In this document: positions 16,766 to 26,843 of the stretch, piece after piece
Position numbering within the stretch: position 1 is the first letter of the stretch
How the letters are laid out: each line of letters begins with the position of its first letter
Assembly: GCA_018069525.1 (NCBI GenBank)
Contig: JAGPUQ010000015.1
Coordinates: forward strand, 1-47,845
Source of the DNA: Porticoccaceae bacterium
Lineage (GTDB): Bacteria; Pseudomonadota; Gammaproteobacteria; Pseudomonadales; Porticoccaceae
Reading direction: 5' to 3'
Length of the DNA: 47,845 bases
Program-made: the position numbers and the translations under genes
The notes under the pieces: model-generated
Seen by the model: the letters and a program-made list of their open reading frames with translations, nothing else
What the model was told of the DNA's origin: nothing
Database searches by the model: none

Positions 16766-18460
16766 TCAAGATAAGTACTTAGCTTCAATTTCCTTTATGG
16801 GTAAGGCTTTATCAAAGTAATAACCTTGAGCTTTCTCTATGTTTAGCTCACAACAAAGATCGGCGTGCTGCTTGCTTTCTACACCCTCCCCCGAGATATC
16901 TAAGCCCAATGACTGGATCATTACGGCGAGACTACGAATTAGTGACAATTCTTTCTTGTTGCTGGTTGCTGACGGCATTAAAGATTTGTCAATTTTAACC
17001 GTTGAGATTGGAAAGTTTTGCAAGTGTGAAACCGACGAATACCCAGTACCAAAATCATCCAGTGCAATGCGGCAACCGAGATCATGAATCTTATTTATTG
17101 TTTCGAATTTGTTTTGGGAGCTGTCTAGTAATGCCGTTTCCGTTAATTCAAATTCTATTTCACGAGCATTAATATTATGTTTTTTTAATTGTTTCTTTAT
17201 AAATTTTGGTAAATTTGTATCTGTTAATTGAGCCGCCGAAAGATTAATTGCCATTGTTAATGAAGCTTTTGATATTTTCTTCCAGCTGGCTAACTGGCCC
17301 AAGGCTTCATCTATCGTCCAGCGGCCAATAGCTATAATCAAGCCACAGCTTTCCGCTATAGGAATAAATACCTCGGGGCTCAGTTGCTCCCCGTTCATTT
17401 TCCAGCGTATCAGAGCTTCAAAGCCTTCTAAACGATTGAGCTTTGGATTTATAACTGGTTGGTAATTAAGTGTGAATTCGTTGTTAGCGAGGGCGTTACG
17501 TAATTTAGTTTCTATTTTATAGCGTACAGAAAACTGTTTCTGCATTTGCCCCTCAAAAAAGCACACTTGGTTGCGACCGAGTTTTTTTGCTCGATACATG
17601 GCGATATCTGCAAACTTGAATAATTCTTTCGCGGTCTTGCCGTTATCAGGATAAATAGCGATGCCGATACTGGCTCCTGATTTCACCTGGGTGTCGTTAA
17701 GCCTAAAGGGTTGGGCTAAAGAAGAAATGATACGCTGAGCCACTCGACTCGCATCTTGAATATGCGTTAAATTGTTCAGAATAATACCAAATTCGTCACC
17801 GCCCAGGCGAGCAAAAAGTTCATTGTTACGCAGGTCACCCTGAATACGAGTTACGACTTTTTTTAATAAATCATCGCCCACGTCATGCCCGTGGGCATCA
17901 TTGACGTACTTAAAATTGTCGAGATCAATAAAGAGCAATGCCAGTTTTTGCTCGCCTCGTTTGGTGTTGGCAAGAATAAATTTAAGCGACTCATCAAACA
18001 GGTATCGATTAGCAAGCCCTGTCAGGTTGTCTTGTTCGGCTAGCTGTTTTACTTTTTGGTAACTGTGGTATAGCTTTTTTTCTAGCTCGAAACGAGTCTG
18101 CGCGTTAAGTATGGCCCGCCCCAACCTAGCTGAAGTAATGTCAGATTTGACCAGGAAGTCCTGCGCGCCCGCGTGCAGGCAGTCCAGAGCTAGCTGTTCT
18201 TCTTCTGAGGTGCTCATCATGACGATGGCCGTACTGTTTTCTTTTGGTTCGCTACGCAGCTCTAACAGCATTTCAATGCCGTCGCGTTTAGGCATTCTAT
18301 AGTCGAGCAATATCACATCAAAGGCTTGTTCACGAAAGCGCTCCAGCCCCTCCTCTACGGTTAATGCTTCAACAATACGGCATTCAGCGTCATTACGCTT
18401 TAAGGTTCGCCGAAGATGTTCGCGGTCGGCTCGATCATCATCAACGATTAAAATATCCAT
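16766..18460 (-). CDS. REC-GGDEF-EAL response regulator, c-di-GMP turnover
   Basis: A protein of 564 residues. The receiver domain (1-120) has acidic DDD at 7-9 and phospho-acceptor Asp53 in ILLDYRMPKRDG. The diguanylate cyclase domain (about 135-300) has an intact active-site loop RLGGDEFGI. The phosphodiesterase domain (about 315-555) has FEALIRW and DDFGTGYSS, also intact. Ahead of GGDEF the sequence reads RNNELFARL, so the usual RxxD inhibitory site is RxxE. Both activities are possible, with phosphorylation probably setting the balance. It is the last gene of a three-gene signalling operon, 60 nt after a single receiver. Confidence 0.93.
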   Translation of the reverse strand: MDILIVDDDRADREHLRRTLKRNDAECRIVEALTVEEGLERFREQAFDVILLDYRMPKRDGIEMLLELRSEPKENSTAIVMMSTSEEEQLALDCLHAGAQDFLVKSDITSARLGRAILNAQTRFELEKKLYHSYQKVKQLAEQDNLTGLANRYLFDESLKFILANTKRGEQKLALLFIDLDNFKYVNDAHGHDVGDDLLKKVVTRIQGDLRNNELFARLGGDEFGIILNNLTHIQDASRVAQRIISSLAQPFRLNDTQVKSGASIGIAIYPDNGKTAKELFKFADIAMYRAKKLGRNQVCFFEGQMQKQFSVRYKIETKLRNALANNEFTLNYQPVINPKLNRLEGFEALIRWKMNGEQLSPEVFIPIAESCGLIIAIGRWTIDEALGQLASWKKISKASLTMAINLSAAQLTDTNLPKFIKKQLKKHNINAREIEFELTETALLDSSQNKFETINKIHDLGCRIALDDFGTGYSSVSHLQNFPISTVKIDKSLMPSATSNKKELSLIRSLAVMIQSLGLDISGEGVESKQHADLCCELNIEKAQGYYFDKALPIKEIEAKYLS

Positions 18461-18520
18461 TGGCTAACTCATTTTTTGTGATAGAAAATTTCACAAGTCA
18501 TATTTTTTACAAATACATTG

Positions 18521-18949
18521 TTAGTTAATTTTTGGTAGATGAACAATTTTCCAATAACCATCCAGCAGATTTATAATATTTAAATAAGCCTCATTGGACA
18601 TGTCTTTGGTAAAATAACCGGCTATATTTTTTTGATAGCTATCAGCTATATCTTGCTCTACGGTTGAGGTTGTTAGTACAAAGACCACGCTGTTATGGAG
18701 CCTTGGATCAGATCGAATTTCATCCAAAAATTCAAAACCATTCATACGCGGCATTTGTAAATCGAGGAGAATAATATAAGGATCTGGCACCGTGCCACTG
18801 CGTAGCAATTCCAATGCTTCAAGGCCATCTCTAGCGCGCACAATAGGATTAAGGATACGTTGCTCGAAAAATCCTCTTTGAATAGCCATGGCGTCCACAT
18901 CGTCATCTTCTACCAACAACAGAGTTACCACATCGGGTTCATTTGACAT
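18521..18949 (-). CDS. single-domain response regulator
   Basis: A protein of 142 residues consisting of one receiver domain. The acidic pocket is in VEDDDVDA and the phospho-acceptor is about Asp63 in ILLDLQMPRMNG. The switch Thr lies in FVLTTST and the conserved Lys in YFTKD. There is no output domain. It resembles the Rcp1-like receivers partnered with GAF/PAS histidine kinases. It sits 30 nt downstream of the kinase gene and may act as a shuttle or phosphate sink in the pathway to the GGDEF-EAL protein; that role is inferred. Confidence 0.9.
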   Translation of the reverse strand: MSNEPDVVTLLLVEDDDVDAMAIQRGFFEQRILNPIVRARDGLEALELLRSGTVPDPYIILLDLQMPRMNGFEFLDEIRSDPRLHNSVVFVLTTSTVEQDIADSYQKNIAGYFTKDMSNEAYLNIINLLDGYWKIVHLPKIN

Positions 18950-18979
18950 ACTTACTCCTCTTTACTTGATTACTATTAA

Positions 18980-21286
18980 CTACGGTACGGATACCCTCTT
19001 CGGGGCCTTCATGACGATACGTGTTCCACGCTCACCACCTGATTCAATTTCCAAAGTTCCGCCATAACGTTCGATAATTTTTTTAACCATTGCCAGGCCT
19101 ATGCCGCTACCTTCTACATGATCGCGAGATCTTAAAGTTTCAAACATTTCAAGGGCTTTTTTATGTAGCTCTTTAGGGATGCCGGGGCCGTCGTCCTGCA
19201 CATAAATAATATGTGCCTTGTCCGTGGATTCGTAGCCAACATCAATCACGCCATGATCTTTATCGTGGTGTTTTATGGCGTTTGATATTAAATTACGCAA
19301 TACAATTTCAGCGGGTATACGTCGCAGCTTCATACGGATATCTGTGACATTGCAAGTAAACCCCTCGGGTGGACCTAAAAGCAAAAAGATGTCCTCTACC
19401 ATCGGTTTTAGATCAACTAACTCTTCCGGATAATCATAATGGCCTACCCGAGAGTACAATAATAAATCATTAAGTAATTTTGACATACGCCCTGTACGAC
19501 TTCTTAACAGCGCAAGATGTTTCCTGGACTCCTCCGGCAAAATATCACGGCAATCTGCGTCTATCCAGCCTGCTATTTTTTCAATTGAGTTAAGTGGAGA
19601 TTTTAAGTCGTGTGAAGCGATATAAGCGAATTGATCAAGATCTTCGTTTGATTTTTTTAATTCTTCAATAAGTAGATGCTGCTCGGTAAGATCGTCGCAC
19701 ACACCCAGGATAAACGCCTTCCCGTTTGAATTTTTAAATCGAGTTTTTTTAATATTTAAAACATGGGTTTTTCCATTAGCAGGCGTAAGCGTATGAACAC
19801 GTTCGGCCGAACCTTCAGAGAAGGCCTGCCGATCGGTTTCCAGAAAAGACTGTTCCTCTTCAGGGAATGTAGCTGCCATCGCTTTCTGATCAATTATATT
19901 TCCGAAGTCTTTCCGATCACGGCCAAATACTTTATAGCCATTTAAAAAAGCTTTGTTAGCATAAATTATTTGTAACTGTTCATCTTTTACAAAAATCATA
20001 TTTTGATTTTTTTCGGTAATCAAATCATGAAAATCCCGCGCATCTTTCAGCTTGTAGGCTAATTTCTTTTTCTGATGGATGTCAATAATAGTTGCAGCAA
20101 CAAATTCTATATTATTATTCTCGTCCTTTACGACGGAGGAAGACATTAGCCCCCAGAGTAAATGGCCGTTTTTATGTTTGAATTGTCTTTCGACGGATAT
20201 GGAATCCATCTTGCCGTCAAACATGTTCTCGGATACTTTATTTACAATACTTTTCTCATCGTTAGTCGAAGCTAAATCTGCGATGGGCATGCCAAGCATT
20301 TCTTCGCGAGTGTAACCAAGCCATTCCGCAAACACCTTATTGAGCTCAACAAATCGTGTCGAGCGATCTACCATTGCAAATCCGGCAGAAGAACCGTGTA
20401 TGGCTACGTTTATTAGGGCATCCTGACGGGCCAGTCTTTGTTTATGGGCGAAATTTTCAGATAAATCCTGAATAATTCCGGTATAGAATCGCGCACCACC
20501 GACCTCGCCTTGAGTTACCTGTAAGGTGACCGGAATAATCGAGCCATCTTTGCGCTTGCCTTTTAAAGTATGTTGCTTGCCGGATGTGAATGTTTCGTTA
20601 GTGGCACGGTGTTTTAAGTAGCTATCGGAGTCCGCATAATAAGACTCTGGCATCAAGCTCTTAATGTGCTGTCCAACTAATTCCTCCCGCGTGTAACCGA
20701 AAATAGTCCGCATAGTATCGTTAACTTCTTCAATAATCCCTTCAAGCGATGCAACTACAAGTCCATCGTGCACTCCACTGAGGGCCATAGTTTGGCGCTG
20801 ATAACTACTTAGAATTTCCTTCTCTACTAGTGCGGCCAGATCTTCCAAGGTCGCAATGTCCACTTCGTCAAAAGTCCTTGGTTTTGTGTCGATAACACAT
20901 AAAGTGCCAAATCGAGTGCTATCTAGAGATTTAAGCGGGTAGCCGGCATAAAAACGAATATTAGGTTCGCCCAAAACCAGGGGGTTGTCGGCGAAACGTT
21001 GATCTTTCTTCGCATCGGGAATGACCAGGACCTCGTTTTTGAGGATTGTGTGTCCGCAAAACGAAATGTCGCGGGATGTTTCATCGACCGGTAGGCCTAT
21101 ATTTGACTTAAACCACTGGCGATTTTCATCGAGAAGGCTTACTGCCACGATGGGTACGTCAAACGTGCGTTTGGTCAGGCGCGTCAACCTGTCAAAACGC
21201 TCCTCTGCCGGAGTATCGAGAAGATTGAGCCCGCGCAGTATGCGCAGCCGCGCCTCCTCGTTGTCTGGTAGCTCAGGCTTGTTCAA
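18980..21286 (-). CDS. cytosolic GAF-PAS-PAS-PAS sensor histidine kinase
   Basis: A protein of 768 residues with no membrane segment. Order: GAF domain (about 20-165, including RDISFCGHTIL and GTLCVID), PAS (about 170-285), PAS (about 290-410), PAS (about 415-535), dimerisation domain with the phospho-accepting His in IASHDLKSPLNS, and HATPase (about 650-760) with NLISNAIKHH, DDGPGIP and GSGIGLAMVKK. The Cys-His pair in the GAF segment resembles phytochrome-type GAF domains, but no chromophore can be claimed. It heads the operon kinase, receiver, REC-GGDEF-EAL, so it should feed c-di-GMP signalling. The operon is more AT-rich than its neighbours. Confidence 0.92.
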   Translation of the reverse strand: MNKPELPDNEEARLRILRGLNLLDTPAEERFDRLTRLTKRTFDVPIVAVSLLDENRQWFKSNIGLPVDETSRDISFCGHTILKNEVLVIPDAKKDQRFADNPLVLGEPNIRFYAGYPLKSLDSTRFGTLCVIDTKPRTFDEVDIATLEDLAALVEKEILSSYQRQTMALSGVHDGLVVASLEGIIEEVNDTMRTIFGYTREELVGQHIKSLMPESYYADSDSYLKHRATNETFTSGKQHTLKGKRKDGSIIPVTLQVTQGEVGGARFYTGIIQDLSENFAHKQRLARQDALINVAIHGSSAGFAMVDRSTRFVELNKVFAEWLGYTREEMLGMPIADLASTNDEKSIVNKVSENMFDGKMDSISVERQFKHKNGHLLWGLMSSSVVKDENNNIEFVAATIIDIHQKKKLAYKLKDARDFHDLITEKNQNMIFVKDEQLQIIYANKAFLNGYKVFGRDRKDFGNIIDQKAMAATFPEEEQSFLETDRQAFSEGSAERVHTLTPANGKTHVLNIKKTRFKNSNGKAFILGVCDDLTEQHLLIEELKKSNEDLDQFAYIASHDLKSPLNSIEKIAGWIDADCRDILPEESRKHLALLRSRTGRMSKLLNDLLLYSRVGHYDYPEELVDLKPMVEDIFLLLGPPEGFTCNVTDIRMKLRRIPAEIVLRNLISNAIKHHDKDHGVIDVGYESTDKAHIIYVQDDGPGIPKELHKKALEMFETLRSRDHVEGSGIGLAMVKKIIERYGGTLEIESGGERGTRIVMKAPKRVSVP

Positions 21287-21591
21287 CTGGTCTCACCTTA
21301 GAAATCCCGTCTTTTAACATCATATACCCTTGCATAACTCTAATTTAATACCGGTATTCATGTCCCAGGAGTTTTTCATTGTGTTAATAATAAGCTAAGA
21401 ATATTGTGCTGATCGGTTTGTTTTGTTTCGCGGGCATGGTCATAGAATATTCGGCGCATGTGTCGCCCCCGCTTCACTTACCTCTGCTACGGAGAACCAC
21501 TGCGTATAGTAGGCTAACTAGCCCCCATTTGCTGCCTTTAGTGACTAGTAATTCTGATTTTATAGGGCGAATATAGGGGTCTCATAACCAT
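21287..21591. other. divergent intergenic region, kinase / SIMPL gene
   Basis: These 305 bp lie between divergent genes and must contain both promoters. I see AT-rich stretches but no convincing -35/-10 pair, no inverted repeat of note and no open frame. Confidence 0.35.
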
Positions 21592-22320
21592 ATGGACTCG
21601 AATTTTATGTCTAAAGTAAGTCATTTTATAGCGTCGATTACCCTGGGTTCAGTCCTGTATTGCGGCATTTATCCCGCTATGACTCAGGCCAGTGAACCCT
21701 TACAGGGCATCCACGTGCCAGGTCGCGGAGAAGTATTGGTGGTGCCGGATATGGTTAGTATGACTTTTCAGGTGTCCCGTCAGGGTCGAGATGCGGTACT
21801 GCTCAAGCAAGAGCTTGATCAGGTTACTCAAACAGTCCTTGAGCTGACCGATTCACTGGACATTCCGCGTACAGATGTCACCGCTGCCCTGGTTAATATT
21901 AACCCGCGCTCCCGTTACGAAAACAAGCGCCATATTATCGACAGCGTGACGGCTTCGCGCACCATCCATGTGGTGTTAAAAAATCTCGATCAATATGGCC
22001 CGCTAATCAACGGCTCCTTAAAGCTGGGTATTAATAACATTGGCGGCGTACGGCTGGCGAGTAGTAAGCGGGTAGCCCTGGAGCAGCAGGCCCTCGAACT
22101 TGCCATTGCCGATGCCAAATGGGAAGCTAAGGCTATCGCCAGGCAATTTGATGTGCGCGTGCTCGGAGTACGGGATGTTCGGGTGGGTAGTCACGCCGTT
22201 CAACCACGGCCGGAGGGCAGAGTGATGTCGATGGCGGCTGATAGTGGTGCGTCATTTAGCCCCGGCGAAATGACAATACGGCGAGATATTCAGGTCACTT
22301 TTGCTATTGGTGGGCAGTAG
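21592..22320 (+). CDS. SIMPL-domain (DUF541) periplasmic protein
   Basis: A protein of 242 residues with an N-terminal signal peptide (hydrophobic about 14-30, cleavage near TQASE). The SIMPL/DUF541 domain fills the rest: GRGEVLVVPDMVSMTFQV at the start and LELAIADAKWEAKAIARQ, a typical family helix, near residue 170. Members form periplasmic or surface oligomers, and some are linked to oxidative stress or outer membrane processes; the specific role here is unknown. ATG 21592 is preceded by AGGGG at a slightly long distance; ATG 21607 is an alternative. It is monocistronic and convergent with gor. Confidence 0.85.
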   Translation: MDSNFMSKVSHFIASITLGSVLYCGIYPAMTQASEPLQGIHVPGRGEVLVVPDMVSMTFQVSRQGRDAVLLKQELDQVTQTVLELTDSLDIPRTDVTAALVNINPRSRYENKRHIIDSVTASRTIHVVLKNLDQYGPLINGSLKLGINNIGGVRLASSKRVALEQQALELAIADAKWEAKAIARQFDVRVLGVRDVRVGSHAVQPRPEGRVMSMAADSGASFSPGEMTIRRDIQVTFAIGGQ

Positions 22321-22364
22321 TTAATGACGAGCACGTAAAAACCTGAAAATCAGGGTAGTCGAAC

Positions 22365-23705
22365 TTAGCGCATGGTGACAAACTCTTCTGCCGCAGTCGG
22401 ATGAATACCAACCGTAGCATCAAAATCTGCCTTGGTGGCGCCACATTTAATCGCCACTGCTAAACCCTGAATAATTTCTCCCGCTCCATCACCGAGCATA
22501 TGGCAGCCGATAACTTTATCTGTGGAGGCATCAACAATTATCTTCATTAAGGCGCGCTCACTGCCACCGCTAAGAGTAGCCTTCATCGGACGAAACTCAG
22601 ATCGATAAATTAGAATGTCATCGTAACTTGCCCTGGCTTCCGCTTCGGTTAAACCCACGGTGCCTAAATTAGGCTGGCTAAAGACCGCTGTGGGAATATT
22701 ATTGTAGTCGATGGTATTGGACTCACCCTTAAATAAATTCCCCGCCAGCGCCATACCTTCCTTAATAGCAACCGGGGTCAACTCTACTCGACCTATTACG
22801 TCACCCAGTGCATAGATCGAGGGTTCGGCGGTTTGCAGAGCGTCGTTTACCTGCACGTAGCCTCGTGAATCGCAGCTCACTTTGGTGTTTTCCAAACCTA
22901 AATCGTGGGTATTAGGTTTGCGGCCGGTGGCGTACATCACTAAGCCGGTCTGCAAGCTATCCCCGCTTTTTAATGATAGGTCGAAACCTTGTTCGGTTTT
23001 TTTAATGCTTTCAATATCTTCATTAAAATGTACATGGACGCCCTGCTTGGTCATCTCTTCAGCAAGGTGAGTGCGTAAATCCTGATCAAAGGCTTTTAAA
23101 AATAAATCACCGCGGTAAACCAGGTGGGTTTTGACACCGAGACCATTAAAAATACCGGCGAATTCAACACCGATATAGCCGCCACCGACAACCACGATGG
23201 AACTGGGTAATTCATCGAGAAAAAACGCATCGTTAGAGTTAATCACATACTCTGAACCCGGGAACTCGGGCACATAGGGATAGCCGCCCGTGCAAATCAG
23301 AATATCGCGGCAGGAATATTCACGTCCATTAACCGCAACGGTGTGGGGATCAACGATCACTGCCCTGCCCTCGACAATATCTACGCCTGGGGTTTCGAGT
23401 AAGTTTTTATAAATAGCGTTTAAGCGTTCAATTTCGCGATTTTTATTCTCGCGTAAGGTGGGCCAGTGGAAATTGGCCGTGGCGTTTTGCCAACCAAAAC
23501 CAGCGGAGTCACTGAAGGCGTGAGAAAACTCCGATGCATAAACGAATAATTTTTTTGGTACGCAACCCACATTGACGCAGGTGCCGCCAAGCGCCTGATG
23601 TTCTGCAACCGCTACCCGGCCACCGTATTGGGCCGACATACGCGCAGCGCGTACTCCGCCGGAACCAGCACCGATAACAAACAGGTCGTACTCATATTCA
23701 GCCAT
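22365..23705 (-). CDS. gor: glutathione-disulfide reductase
   Basis: A flavoenzyme of 446 residues. It has an N-terminal FAD site (FVIGAGSGGVRAARM) and the redox-active disulfide motif GGTCVNVGCVPKK. The NADPH-binding Rossmann region begins VVVGGGYIGVEFAG. The C-terminal interface carries GIHPTAAEEFVTMR with the catalytic His. It reduces oxidised glutathione with NADPH. ATG 23705 is chosen because GAGGA lies 8 nt upstream; the open frame runs to a GTG at 23720. Its start overlaps the end of cysG by 8 nt. Last gene of the ftsK-to-gor run. Confidence 0.94.
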   Translation of the reverse strand: MAEYEYDLFVIGAGSGGVRAARMSAQYGGRVAVAEHQALGGTCVNVGCVPKKLFVYASEFSHAFSDSAGFGWQNATANFHWPTLRENKNREIERLNAIYKNLLETPGVDIVEGRAVIVDPHTVAVNGREYSCRDILICTGGYPYVPEFPGSEYVINSNDAFFLDELPSSIVVVGGGYIGVEFAGIFNGLGVKTHLVYRGDLFLKAFDQDLRTHLAEEMTKQGVHVHFNEDIESIKKTEQGFDLSLKSGDSLQTGLVMYATGRKPNTHDLGLENTKVSCDSRGYVQVNDALQTAEPSIYALGDVIGRVELTPVAIKEGMALAGNLFKGESNTIDYNNIPTAVFSQPNLGTVGLTEAEARASYDDILIYRSEFRPMKATLSGGSERALMKIIVDASTDKVIGCHMLGDGAGEIIQGLAVAIKCGATKADFDATVGIHPTAAEEFVTMR

Positions 23706-25095
23706 TACTGTCTTCCTCACCGAACCAACTTAAGGTATTTCTCAAGGTCACCACTTCACCGACAATCAGTAAAGTGGGCGCTTTTATATCGTGTTGCTCA
23801 ATAATAGCCGGCAGGGTTTGCAGGTTACCGGTAAATACCCGCTGCTCGGGCCGGGTACCATTTTCCACCAGGGCGGCAGGCATTTCGGCGCTTAGACCAT
23901 GCCCTTGTAACTTATCACAAATAACTTTTAAGCCATTGATAGGCATATAAAAAACCAAGGTTTGATTCGGCTTGATCAGGATATCCCAATCGAGATCAAC
24001 GCTGTCACCTTTGCGGTGCCCGGTTTGAAAGATCACGGATTGCGCATAGTCTCGGTGCGTTAAAGGAATACCAGCATAACTGGCGCAACCAGACGCCGCG
24101 GTCACTCCCGGTACTACCTGAAAGCTGATCCCGTGAGCCGAGAGGTGTTCAATTTCTTCTCCGCCGCGACCAAAAATAAAAGGGTCGCCGCCCTTAAGTC
24201 GTAATACCCGTTTACCTGCACGGGCAAACTCCACCAATTTTTCGTTGATATTCGCCTGGGTAACGGGATGATCGCCGGCTTTTTTACCGACATAAATACG
24301 TTCCGAATCCCGGCGCACCCGGTCGAGAACAGCATCGGAAATTAAACGGTCATACAGCACAATATCGGCCTGTTGCATCAGACGCAGTGCTCGCAGCGTG
24401 AGTAAATCGGGATCACCGGGGCCACCACCGACTAAATAGACTTCACCTTTTAATTCAGTATTGGCGCTTGCTGTAAGTAGCGTATTAAAACTATCTTCCG
24501 CAGCCTGGCTTCGACCCGAGTACATTAATTCGGCAATCGGCCCTTGAAATACTTTTTCCCAAAAGGCTTTGCGTTCGCTTTCACCGGGGATGTTAGTTTT
24601 AACTTTGCTACGCAAGCGCCCGGCCAGATCCGCCAGCTGACCCAGGCCACCGGGAAGTAGCGCTTCCAGCTGAGTTCGCAGCATACGTGCCAGTACCGGT
24701 GCCGTGCCATTGGTGCCGATAGCAATCTGTACCGGGCTGCGATCAACAATGGATGGAAATATTACGGTACATAAATCCGGGCTATCCACGACATTGACCG
24801 GAGTGAATTGCGCACGGGCGTGTTCTGATACCTGCTTGTTGACAGCGGGATCATCGGTGGCGGCAATAACCAGAGACGCACCGGTAAGATCATCACGCTG
24901 ATAAGCTCGGGCCAGTAAGGTAATGCGCCCGGCTTCGGCCAATTGCGATATTGCGGCGCAACTCTGCGGCGCGATGACCTCTACTGCAGCATCCGCACTG
25001 AGTAATAAGTTCAGTTTCCTGGCGGCCACTTCTCCCGCGCCTACGACAACACAACGAGCGCCACGAAGATTATGGAACAGCGGTAGAGTATCCAT
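23698..25095 (-). CDS. cysG: siroheme synthase (trifunctional CysG)
   Basis: A protein of 465 residues with two fused parts. The N-terminal part (about 1-200) has the NAD-binding motif VVVGAGEVAARKL of the precorrin-2 dehydrogenase/ferrochelatase. The C-terminal part (about 215-460) is the uroporphyrinogen-III methyltransferase, with VYLVGGGPGDPDLLTLRAL and VVPGVTAASGCASYAGIPL. Together they make siroheme for sulfite and nitrite reductases. The start is 5 nt after the serS stop and the end overlaps gor, suggesting one transcript. Confidence 0.95.
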   Translation of the reverse strand: MDTLPLFHNLRGARCVVVGAGEVAARKLNLLLSADAAVEVIAPQSCAAISQLAEAGRITLLARAYQRDDLTGASLVIAATDDPAVNKQVSEHARAQFTPVNVVDSPDLCTVIFPSIVDRSPVQIAIGTNGTAPVLARMLRTQLEALLPGGLGQLADLAGRLRSKVKTNIPGESERKAFWEKVFQGPIAELMYSGRSQAAEDSFNTLLTASANTELKGEVYLVGGGPGDPDLLTLRALRLMQQADIVLYDRLISDAVLDRVRRDSERIYVGKKAGDHPVTQANINEKLVEFARAGKRVLRLKGGDPFIFGRGGEEIEHLSAHGISFQVVPGVTAASGCASYAGIPLTHRDYAQSVIFQTGHRKGDSVDLDWDILIKPNQTLVFYMPINGLKVICDKLQGHGLSAEMPAALVENGTRPEQRVFTGNLQTLPAIIEQHDIKAPTLLIVGEVVTLRNTLSWFGEEDSNG

Positions 25096-25100
25096 GCCTG

Positions 25101-26435
<1,335 letters not shown>

Positions 26436-26468
26436 TTAGTGTTAACTTTGCAGCGTTAATTTTTCCAC

Positions 26469-26843
26469 CTAGTAAAGCATCCGGGTAAGCCCGATGGTTG
26501 CCAGGGTAAACAGTAAGCACAGTGTGACGTTTGCCAGCACGTAGCCCAATGCCAACAAAGGCTGGCCATTGTGCCACAGGGTAAGGGTCTCGAGCGAGAA
26601 GGTAGAAAACGTGGTGAATGCGCCTAGCACACCGATCATAAAAAATTCTCGCCAGATCGGCGGCAGTATGCCCCGCTCAATAATCAACACAAACATCACA
26701 CCCATCAAGGCAGAGCCAATCACATTGGCCAGCAAGGTGCCCAGGGGAAAGCGGAAGCTGCTGTAGTGATAGACCAGCCCGTTAAGGCCGTAGCGCCCGA
26801 GTGCACCCAATGCGCCGCCTGCGGCGACCGCTAACCATTGCAT
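26469..26843 (-). CDS. crcB: fluoride ion transporter (Fluc/CrcB)
   Basis: A protein of 124 residues with four membrane helices. It has the family motifs GGALGALGRYGLNG, GTLLANVIGSALMG and GVLGAFTTFSTFSLET; the last holds the Phe-box residues lining the fluoride pores. It exports fluoride as a dual-topology dimer. Its ATG shares one base with the rarA stop (TAATG), so translation is coupled. No fluoride riboswitch is visible, as expected for an internal operon gene. Confidence 0.95.
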   Translation of the reverse strand: MQWLAVAAGGALGALGRYGLNGLVYHYSSFRFPLGTLLANVIGSALMGVMFVLIIERGILPPIWREFFMIGVLGAFTTFSTFSLETLTLWHNGQPLLALGYVLANVTLCLLFTLATIGLTRMLY

